From contig JAUQQK010000016.1 in NCBI GenBank assembly GCA_030549905.1, positions 1 through 36,891 on the forward strand: a stretch of DNA of 36,891 nt. The letters are read 5' to 3'. Below are positions 31,024 to 36,891 of this stretch, piece after piece (positions within the stretch are counted from its first letter, which is position 1; each line of letters begins with the position of its first letter). The notes below the pieces were generated by a model that was given only the letters and a program-made list of their open reading frames with translations, did no database searches and had not been told where the DNA came from. Position numbers and translations under genes: made by a program. Source of the DNA: Aquificota bacterium. Lineage in GTDB: Bacteria > Aquificota > Aquificia > Aquificales > Aquificaceae.

Positions 31024-31824
31024 ATGAAGAGGGGGTTAAGCTTAGCTCTTTCTATATGCCTTCTTAATGCTACAGCTTTTAGCGTGGATTTTGGCAATAT
31101 AATAAAACAGCTTCCTCTATATAAGGAAATGCAAAATGTACAAGTTCCACAAGTGAATGATATAAAAAAACAGCTGCCCATACCTAAGGAAATACCAAAG
31201 TCGCAGGTTCAACAACAAAAGCAGGATGCACAATCAGCTTCAATATCTTGCGAAGAGATGCTGGCAAAGTCGCCTAAGAAACCTGTAATTGAAGAAACTG
31301 CAAAAAATGTTCTGATTGGGGGAGCTGGAGGTGCTGTAGTGGGTGCGCTTGTAAGCAAAGATAAAGCAAAAGGTGCCATACTGGGTGCAGTTAGCGGAGC
31401 TGCCGCTGGAATAGCATACTCTTATCTAACAACTCAAGATACACAGCGTGAAAGTTTAGAATCTGCTGCTAAGAGGTTAGGATATAGGTATGATAAGCCT
31501 GAATTGTTCTTAGAATTTAGAGCAAAGAACAAAAGCAACTTTAAAAGAGGAGACTATTTAGTTGGGGCTTTGAGAATAACTTTGCTAACTCCTCAAAAGG
31601 ATAGGGACCAACAGCACCAAGTAACGATATCTGCTTATCTTGTTAAGGACGGTGAGAGAATACCTCTTGGTGTAGAAAACTATTATTTCAACGCTGGCAC
31701 AACACCCGTTTTATATGCCTTTCCTATATGTGATGCAGTAAAACCTGGTGCTTATAAGATTGCTTTTGAGGTTATAGGACTTGGTACTGAGAGAGAGGTA
31801 GTATATGAGTTCAGGGTTTTCTAA
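31024..31824 (+). CDS. Exported glycine-zipper protein with C-terminal beta domain
   Basis: A 266-residue protein: signal peptide (MKRGLSLALSICLLNATAFS), a Gln/Pro-rich region with two similar motifs (IKQLPLYKEM and IKKQLPIPKEI), a glycine-zipper hairpin (~97-130, GGAGGAVVGALVSKDKAKG then AILGAVSGAAAGIAYSYL) and a ~110-residue C-terminal region with alternating beta pattern (LFLEFRAKNK, YLVGALRITLL, VTISAYLVKDG, YKIAFEVIG). Glycine zippers insert in or oligomerise at membranes. I know no named family for the whole protein. It overlaps the caspase gene by 20 bases, which indicates tight coupling. Confidence 0.75.
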   Translation: MKRGLSLALSICLLNATAFSVDFGNIIKQLPLYKEMQNVQVPQVNDIKKQLPIPKEIPKSQVQQQKQDAQSASISCEEMLAKSPKKPVIEETAKNVLIGGAGGAVVGALVSKDKAKGAILGAVSGAAAGIAYSYLTTQDTQRESLESAAKRLGYRYDKPELFLEFRAKNKSNFKRGDYLVGALRITLLTPQKDRDQQHQVTISAYLVKDGERIPLGVENYYFNAGTTPVLYAFPICDAVKPGAYKIAFEVIGLGTEREVVYEFRVF

Positions 31825-33223
31825 AATATTAACTGGTGTTTTAATACCTGTGTTCTTATTTGCTCAGGAATTTCTAGAAGAAAAACAACAGGAAGATGAT
31901 TTGGAAAAAATTAAAGCCTTTATAGAGAAAAATTACAGAACTATTAAGCCACAAATACAGATAGGGTCAAACGGAAAAATAAGGCTAACAGGCAAGTATA
32001 AAACCTATGATGAATTTCTTTACTCCCTCATGGCATTACAGATAGCTGCCATACAGACAGGTGTAGATTTAAGGAAGATAGACCTCAGTTACGATTCTGT
32101 AGAAACCATGATAATCAACAATACGCCTGAGCTTTGTTTTCCATATGCGGTAAAGGGAAATCCATGTCCTTATGGAAGAATAAGTTTTAGCAAGCCATAT
32201 GTAGAAAAGGAAGTTAAAAGAAAGGAAAAGGGCAGGTACGCTCTTGTTCTCGGTGTTTCCAAGTTCAAAAGTCAGAATATACCACCTGTAGATGGTGCAG
32301 ATAACGATGCAAGAGCTTTCGCTAAATATCTTGAGGATAGAGGATATAAAGTAAAGCTTCTTATAGATGAAAAGGCTTCTTTAAGCGAGGTGGAAAAGGC
32401 TTTAAAGGAAATATACTCTGAAATACAGGATGGCGATGAGCTTGTGTTTTTTGCTGCAAGTCACGGAGCACCTGTTGATGAAAAGGGTGAGGTAGGTATA
32501 GTCTTATACGATAGTCAGGCAATAGGAAGAAATTGCAAAGTGGATATCAGAGAGCCTGTTGTGTATGAGGATACCGCTTTGAAAATGTGCGCGCTTGTCA
32601 AAAATGCCTTTTCTGTAAAAAACCATCTTATAGACTACTTTGCGGACAAAAAGATAAATCTTGTAGTTATAACAGATGCCTGCTACTCGGGAGACCTTTT
32701 AAGAAGCTACCTGAAGGACCTTAAAAATCCTGTTGAGGTGGCTACTACGGAAGAGTATGAAAGAAGGTTGCGTGAAGCTCCTAACATAAGCATTATGGCT
32801 ACAGCTTCAAGTGGAAACAGGCGTTCATGGGGAGGAGTGGTTGATGGAGATTTCAAAAACAGGTTAATCTCTGTTGGAACTCCAAGGTATATAGCTTCAC
32901 AACCTGCGCAAGGACAGAAAAACGCACATGGTGTATTTACCGCTTTTCTTATAACCGCTTTACCACAAAGTGGGGATTCGCTTGCAAAGGCTTTTGAAAA
33001 AATCAAGGACGATGTTAATGATGTTTCGCGTCAGATGTGCTTGACTGCAAGAGGTGTAGAGGGAAGAGACATAGTCTTGTCTGGTGCTGAAAAAAGAATT
33101 GTAGGATGCCCGCCTGATGGACAGCAACCTCAGCTTTTTAGGATAAGAGCGGAAGATTATGTGTTTGCAAAAGCTGAGCAGAAAGCCGACAAGCCTGTGG
33201 ATAGGTATGATAAAATGGATTAG
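31805..33223 (+). CDS. Exported caspase-fold (C14/metacaspase-like) peptidase
   Basis: A 472-residue protein with an N-terminal signal peptide or anchor (LTGVLIPVFLFAQ), a ~120-residue N-terminal region of unknown type, and a caspase-like p20 domain from ~145: RYALVLGVSKFKSQNIPPVDGADNDARAFAKYLEDRGYKV, catalytic H220 in VFFAASHGAP and catalytic C293 in LVVITDACYSGDLL. Both dyad residues are present, so activity is likely. A ~70-residue insertion separates the strands. The end (ITALPQSGDSLAKAFEKIKDDV) resembles the p10-like C-terminal part. Orthocaspases of this type cut after basic residues in general. Export to the periplasm is inferred from the signal peptide. Confidence 0.88.
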   Translation: MSSGFSKILTGVLIPVFLFAQEFLEEKQQEDDLEKIKAFIEKNYRTIKPQIQIGSNGKIRLTGKYKTYDEFLYSLMALQIAAIQTGVDLRKIDLSYDSVETMIINNTPELCFPYAVKGNPCPYGRISFSKPYVEKEVKRKEKGRYALVLGVSKFKSQNIPPVDGADNDARAFAKYLEDRGYKVKLLIDEKASLSEVEKALKEIYSEIQDGDELVFFAASHGAPVDEKGEVGIVLYDSQAIGRNCKVDIREPVVYEDTALKMCALVKNAFSVKNHLIDYFADKKINLVVITDACYSGDLLRSYLKDLKNPVEVATTEEYERRLREAPNISIMATASSGNRRSWGGVVDGDFKNRLISVGTPRYIASQPAQGQKNAHGVFTAFLITALPQSGDSLAKAFEKIKDDVNDVSRQMCLTARGVEGRDIVLSGAEKRIVGCPPDGQQPQLFRIRAEDYVFAKAEQKADKPVDRYDKMD

Positions 33224-33256
33224 GAAAGTAAGGAAAGTAAGGAGGAGGTAGGTGAG

Positions 33257-34156
33257 ATGGCAGAACAAGCAAAGTGTCCAGAATTCGGAACAAAACGAGA
33301 CCTTGAATTCGGTAAAGAGAGAGCTGATGCTTCTCATATTACTGGACCATATATACAGAAGTTCTGGAGCGGTACAAATGTTTTATATGATAAGGAACGG
33401 GAGCTAATATTAGAAAAGATAAAAGAAACAGTTAATGAATGGCTTAGCTCTAAAAAAGGCAGTAAAATTACAATGGAAGAACTTAAAGATAAATGGAACG
33501 ATTTAAAGAATAAAATAGAGTTTTATACAAGACCAAAGGAAGAACATTTAGAAAACATAAAAGGTAAAGATAAATTTATAAGTGAATTTCTCAATAAAAG
33601 CTTCAACCCACGCATGTTTATGATACTTTTCGCCTTAACAGCAATTTTTGAAATATTAGTTATATTGGTGCAGGCTATAGGATTGAGTCTGTCAGAAGGA
33701 GAAGTAGATTTCACAGTTGTTAGCATAGCTGTAGGGCAAGGTCTTCTGCTCGCATTGGGTGGCTGGGTATTAGGCGAGTTTTTTGGAAGGTGGTTTATTG
33801 ATAAGAGATTGCAGAAAGAGGGAATAGTATCTAATCGTACTGGATTAATTCATTATTTTTATCTGGTAGTAGGCATTAGTATAATACTTTTCATATCTAC
33901 TGTTAGAGCATTGGCTGGAGGAGGAGCCTATGCCTTCATAATCACTCTAATACTTGGTCTTTTGGCAACAGCTTTTAAAGGTGCTTGGAAATACAGTGAA
34001 GAATTGAAGTGTGAAGTAGGAAATTTGAAGGTTTCTTACTTTCATAAATTAGCTTCAGAGGGACACGCAAAGAACATGGATATATACGAAGAAAGGTTTT
34101 TTATTGAACTTAGAGAACACGCAAAAAAATACAATGTCTCCATAGAGGAGGGCTAA
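33257..34156 (+). CDS. Four-helix membrane protein of unknown family
   Basis: A 299-residue protein with no signal peptide. The N-terminal ~115 residues are charged and helical (LILEKIKETVNEWLSSKKG, MEELKDKWNDLKNKI). Four hydrophobic segments follow at about 119-145, 150-177, 197-222 and 223-246, and then a ~50-residue helical tail with conserved-looking charged residues. I recognise no family. It lies 33 bases after the caspase gene and one base before the TPR gene. The preceding gap holds a small tandem repeat (GGAAAGTAA twice) and GGAGGAGG as ribosome-binding site. It is visibly more AT-rich than the housekeeping genes. It may be the inner-membrane element of the caspase unit. Confidence 0.7.
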   Translation: MAEQAKCPEFGTKRDLEFGKERADASHITGPYIQKFWSGTNVLYDKERELILEKIKETVNEWLSSKKGSKITMEELKDKWNDLKNKIEFYTRPKEEHLENIKGKDKFISEFLNKSFNPRMFMILFALTAIFEILVILVQAIGLSLSEGEVDFTVVSIAVGQGLLLALGGWVLGEFFGRWFIDKRLQKEGIVSNRTGLIHYFYLVVGISIILFISTVRALAGGGAYAFIITLILGLLATAFKGAWKYSEELKCEVGNLKVSYFHKLASEGHAKNMDIYEERFFIELREHAKKYNVSIEEG

Positions 34157-34157
34157 T

Positions 34158-35030
34158 ATGAAAAAAGTGTCCTTGCTTCTAACTTGCTTAATGCTTGGTG
34201 TCGGTCTTTCTTTTGCTCAGCAAAACCTCTGCACCATAAAGATAAGCACGGACAAAAAGGGTAGAAGAAGTGTCCTGCTTGCTGGAGCAAACGCAGCACA
34301 GCTTCTCGAAAAATACAAAGAAGAGGCGGAAAAGAAAGGGATTAAGCTGGATTTGAGAAGCTTGGAGGTATATGTGTGGGATGGTAAAAAACTCAATTCT
34401 TACAGCCTTGGCTGGGGTACCATCTTCTCTGGCGAGTCTCCTATGGCTACTTGGAAAAAGAAACTGAGTAATGTAGAAGCAAAGATTAACAATGATGAGC
34501 TTTCCAAAGCGCACAAGCTGGGGTGGGATATTGTATGTATAGGTGAGGGAACTCCAGCAGAGGTAAAAGAAACTAAGGAAACTAAAGAGGTCAAAAAAGG
34601 TGAATGCTCTGATACTGCCAAAAACCACATAAACCTTGGGGTAGGCTTTATTAATAACAAACAAATAGATAATGCCATCAAGGAGTTTGAAGCTGCGATA
34701 AAAGAAAGTCCGTCATGTGCTTTGGCTTACGCTAATCTGGTGTCCGCACACGTTCTTAAGAAGAATTACAATATAGCAGTAGATAATTATCTAAAGGGTG
34801 TAGAAAAAGCTGGAGATGATGGATTTCTACATATCACGGGTGCAATAGCTTATACATACAAGAAGGACTATGACCTTGCACTGCAGGCTCTTGATAAAGC
34901 ATTAGCTAAGGGCTTCAGAGATAAATCTGTTCTGGAAGGTAAAGACCTAAGAAATCTATTTTTAAAGAGAAAAGCAGAGTTCTGTAAGATAATGGATAAG
35001 TATTCAGTGGTTATAAAGGGCTGTATATAG
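34158..35030 (+). CDS. Exported TPR-repeat protein
   Basis: A 290-residue protein with signal peptide MKKVSLLLTCLMLGVGLSFAQ. The N-terminal region (~22-130) has a mixed alpha/beta appearance and ends in an acidic/basic hinge (KETKETKEVKKG). From ~150 to ~270 there are about three TPR units (HINLGVGFINNKQIDNAIKEFEAAIKESPS; AYANLVSAHVLKKNYNIAVDNYLKGVEKA; HITGAIAYTYKKDYDLALQALDKALAKG). Paired Cys residues (C25, C127 region, C149, C174) suggest disulfides. GAGGAGG precedes the ATG. It is the last gene before a terminator hairpin; TPR proteins usually scaffold partners. Confidence 0.82.
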   Translation: MKKVSLLLTCLMLGVGLSFAQQNLCTIKISTDKKGRRSVLLAGANAAQLLEKYKEEAEKKGIKLDLRSLEVYVWDGKKLNSYSLGWGTIFSGESPMATWKKKLSNVEAKINNDELSKAHKLGWDIVCIGEGTPAEVKETKETKEVKKGECSDTAKNHINLGVGFINNKQIDNAIKEFEAAIKESPSCALAYANLVSAHVLKKNYNIAVDNYLKGVEKAGDDGFLHITGAIAYTYKKDYDLALQALDKALAKGFRDKSVLEGKDLRNLFLKRKAEFCKIMDKYSVVIKGCI

Positions 35031-35055
35031 CAAAATTTAACCAATAAACCATCGC

Positions 35056-35100
35056 GGGCATAGCCCATTGGCAGCAGTAGGGCTATGCTCTTATAATTTT
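35056..35100 (+). terminator. Intrinsic terminator of the caspase operon
   Basis: An 11-bp stem pairs 35056-35066 with 35080-35090 (one G-T pair) around a 13-base loop, followed by TTATAATTTT (35091-35100). It lies 26 bases after the TPR gene stop. Confidence 0.75.
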
Positions 35101-35108
35101 CCGGGCTT

Positions 35109-35136
35109 TTGAGACAGTAAAGGGGACAGTTATAAT
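35109..35136 (+). promoter_or_regulatory. Promoter of the Cys-rich lipoprotein gene
   Basis: TTGAGA (35109-35114), 16 bp, perfect TATAAT (35131-35136). The ATG at 35148 is 11 bases downstream, leaving a leader of about four bases and no Shine-Dalgarno sequence. Confidence 0.7.
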
Positions 35137-35147
35137 ATTTAACAGCT

Positions 35148-35459
35148 ATGAAAATGCACATGCTCTTATGCTTGATGTTATTTTATACCTCCTGCAGTGG
35201 TGTGGCTGGCAACTTTGAAAAGGGGCAGGAAAGAAATCGGGAAAGGGTAATTAAAGATGTACTGAGCTGTCAGCCCCTTTTGGAGGAAAAAAGCCTAAGA
35301 CCGCAGGTTTGCGGAAGGTGTGAGCTTATATATAGGGACAACAAACTAATAATTGCACCTGCGGAAGGCTGTCCTGCATATGAAGTTCTAAAATGCACTA
35401 CTAAGGGAGGCGATAGCTTCACAATAAACAACCTCTCCTGCAAGCCCTTATTCAGATAA
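35148..35459 (+). CDS. Small Cys-rich putative lipoprotein
   Basis: A 103-residue protein with a hydrophobic N-terminus ending FYTSC-SG, a plausible though imperfect lipobox with the Cys at residue 16. The mature part has seven further Cys (in SCQPLL, VCGRC, EGCPAY, LKCTT and SCKPLF), suggesting disulfides or metal binding. A helical stretch (QERNRERVIKDVL) precedes short beta-type segments (CELIYRDNKLIIAP). No family recognised. It has its own promoter right after the caspase-operon terminator and precedes the broken arsB by 27 bases. Confidence 0.65.
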   Translation: MKMHMLLCLMLFYTSCSGVAGNFEKGQERNRERVIKDVLSCQPLLEEKSLRPQVCGRCELIYRDNKLIIAPAEGCPAYEVLKCTTKGGDSFTINNLSCKPLFR

Positions 35460-35486
35460 AGGCTTTTAGAGAAATATCTTCCCATA

Positions 35487-36751
35487 ATGGTTTTCGCCCT
35501 AACCCTTTTTCTCGTGATAAAAAAGCCTTTTGGTGTAGGTATAGGATGGCCCGCATGGCTTGGAGCTTCAGCTTGTCTTCTCCTGGAGCTTATAAACCTT
35601 GAGGATATACTCTACATCGCAAGCCTTGTGTGGGATGCTACCCTCGCCTTTGTGTTTTTTGATATTTATCTCTCTTATACTTGACAAGGCAGGGCTTTTT
35701 GGGTGGTTTGCCCTAAAAGCCATACATCTTGCAAGGTGCAATGGTCTTCTTCTCTTTCTTTCTCTTATGCTTCTTGGAGCTTTCATATACGCCATATTTG
35801 CCAACGATGGTGCTGCGCTAATGCTCACACCCATCATCTACTCAAAGGTAAAATCCAAAGCGACATATCCTGCCCTACATAATGGGTGTTGGTTTTATAG
35901 CGGATACCGCAAGCCTTCCCCTTATCATATCCAACCTTACCAACATCATAACCGTCCACTACTTTTCCATAGGCTTTTGGGAGTATAGCTTGTATATGTT
36001 TCTGCCCAACGCAATTTCTATAATCCTCAGCCTTCTTTTTTTATACCTCTTTTACAGAAGGGACCTTATAAAGAGCTATGAGCCTGAGCTTTTGGAAGAC
36101 AAGCCAGCTTATATGGCTGTAAGAGACCCATTGCTTTTTAAACTTGGACTTTTGAGCCTCTTTGTGCTGGGTATTGCTTTTTTCCTCCTTGAATTCTTCA
36201 GGGTAAAAATACCCATCTCCCTCCTGCTCGGTGCTGTAGCTTTTCTTTTAGCCCTTTCAAGCCTAAAAAACAGGATAGTGGATATAAGGCTCATACTTAG
36301 TGCTACACCGTGGAGTATTGTCTTTTTTTCCATAGGCATGTATGCAGTAGTCTATAGTCTAAAGATGGCAGGCTACACGAAGCTTCTTACTGAGCTTTTT
36401 AAAAGTTTAATGAGTTTTGGAGAGATTTACACCCTTTTAGGTGTGGGTTATGTTTCCGCCCTGCTTTTCGCGGTGATGAACAACCTGCCCACTGTCATGA
36501 TGGTGAATATGTCAATAAGCGATTTAAACCTGCCTCATGAAACCATAAAGCTCTTAGCTCTTGCCAATGTGGTAGTCGCCAACATAGGACCAAGGCTAAC
36601 ACCCATAGGCTCACTTGCTACTCTCCTGTGGCTACATGTTTTAGAATACAGGGGTATAAAGATAGGCTGTGGCTATTACATGAAGGTGGGCTTTGTGCTT
36701 ACTCTTGCCGTGCTTACAGGAGCTTTACTTGCTTTGTGGCTTTTTTCCTGA
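35487..36751 (+). pseudogene. arsB: ArsB-type arsenite permease gene broken by two frame changes
   Basis: Three consecutive frames together encode an ArsB/NhaD-superfamily membrane transporter of normal length (~421 residues). Frame 1 (35487-~35660) gives GVGIGWPAWLGASACLLLE and ends WDATLAFVF. Frame 2 (~35660-~35860) continues LIFISLILDKAGLFGW, then AIFANDGAALMLTPI. Frame 3 (to 36751) gives GVGFIADTASLPLIISNLTNI, NNLPTVMMVNMS and ITPIGSLATLLWLHVLE-type sequence (here LTPIGSLATLLWLHVLE). The first change is one extra T in the T6 run 35655-35660. The second lies between 35850 and 35880. ArsB is the membrane channel for arsenite efflux. Either a recent pseudogene or sequence errors. No arsR or arsC is nearby. 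Confidence 0.85.
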
Positions 36752-36891
36752 AGCACCATACTTAGCCTCACCACTTCACCCACCACCATAACAGCAGGGG
36801 GTTTCACCTCAGGTGGGTTCTCAGCAAGCTCCTTAAGGCTTGTAATAACTACCTTCTGCTCCTCTGTTGTCCCCCTCTCTATAAAGGCTAC
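36676..36891 (-). CDS. cobA: Uroporphyrinogen-III C-methyltransferase, C-terminal part (runs off the right edge)
   Basis: The minus strand from the window edge to TAA (36676-36678) encodes 71 residues beginning VAFIERGTTEEQKVVITSL and then PPAVMVVGEVVRL. These match the C-terminal signature of SUMT/CobA (I-E-x-G-T-x-x-x-Q, and PA-x-x-VVGEVV). The enzyme makes precorrin-2 for siroheme and cobalamin from uroporphyrinogen III. The 5' end is outside the window. After GEVVRL there is an unusual ~28-residue basic tail (EKSHKASKAPVS...) that runs antisense through the arsB 3' end for 76 bases. Confidence 0.85.
   Translation of the reverse strand, partial: VAFIERGTTEEQKVVITSLKELAENPPEVKPPAVMVVGEVVRLSMVLQEKSHKASKAPVSTARVSTKPTFM

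Noticed and set aside
33224-33256. GGAAAGTAA tandem repeat before the membrane protein gene as a regulatory repeat or CRISPR-like array
   Set aside because: Only two short copies, merging into the ribosome-binding site; no spacers.
30162-35100. Prophage or integrative element around the caspase genes
   Set aside because: No integrase, tRNA target, direct-repeat ends or phage structural genes seen; AT-richness alone is not enough.

Overview
The window looks like chromosome of a thermophilic member of the Aquificales (Aquificaceae, in the range of Hydrogenobacter, Thermocrinis or Aquifex). The reasons are moderate GC, heavy use of AGG/AGA for Arg and ATA for Ile, Lys/Glu-rich proteins, very short or negative gene spacing, and housekeeping genes scattered instead of grouped in classical operons. 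The assignment is inference from style and gene content; no marker RNA gene is present. I see no tRNA, rRNA, CRISPR array or insertion sequence. No stretch longer than about 135 bp lacks a gene.

Region 1 (27-7758, + strand): a diguanylate cyclase, a DUF4149 membrane protein, infC with a strongly structured 130-bp leader, a 4xCBS-PAS-PAS-GAF-GGDEF protein, radA, and an OmpR-type two-component pair. Region 2 (7748-8956, -): hisS. Region 3 (9026-12691, +): CopD-like membrane protein, cupin, hemA, a stand-alone Lrp/AsnC-type RAM domain, a 58-codon small ORF and murA. Region 4 (12688-13761, -): hsp20 and ubiX. Region 5 (13801-17698, +): biotin carboxylase, DNA polymerase III delta', RicT/YaaT and a short RlmN-like radical SAM enzyme, all overlapping. 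Region 6: rlpA (-), then acylphosphatase and a LysM/LytM protein (+). Region 7 (19807-22063, -): dapA, a DUF4149 protein, rusA and upp as one operon. Region 8 (22086-25851, +): a glycerophosphodiesterase, mnmG, cutA and a DmeF-like cation exporter.

Region 9 (25947-30151, +) is a nitrogen-assimilation operon: a near-consensus sigma-54 promoter followed by glnB, glnA, amt and a predicted outer-membrane porin. Region 10 (30162-35096, +) is the most unusual part: a self-contained five-gene unit with its own promoter and terminator. It encodes an exported DUF4384 protein, an exported glycine-zipper protein, an exported caspase-fold peptidase with an intact His/Cys dyad, a four-helix membrane protein of unknown family and an exported TPR protein. 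It is my best candidate for an undescribed envelope system. Region 11 holds a Cys-rich putative lipoprotein, an arsB-type permease broken by two frame changes, and the 3' end of a cobA-like uroporphyrinogen-III methyltransferase reading in from the right edge.

Two architectural themes recur. First, several genes start exactly seven bases after a -10 hexamer, which implies leaderless mRNAs (hisS, ubiX, accC, acylphosphatase, dapA, glycerophosphodiesterase, cutA). Second, all five convergent gene pairs overlap at their 3' ends, so no terminator separates them.
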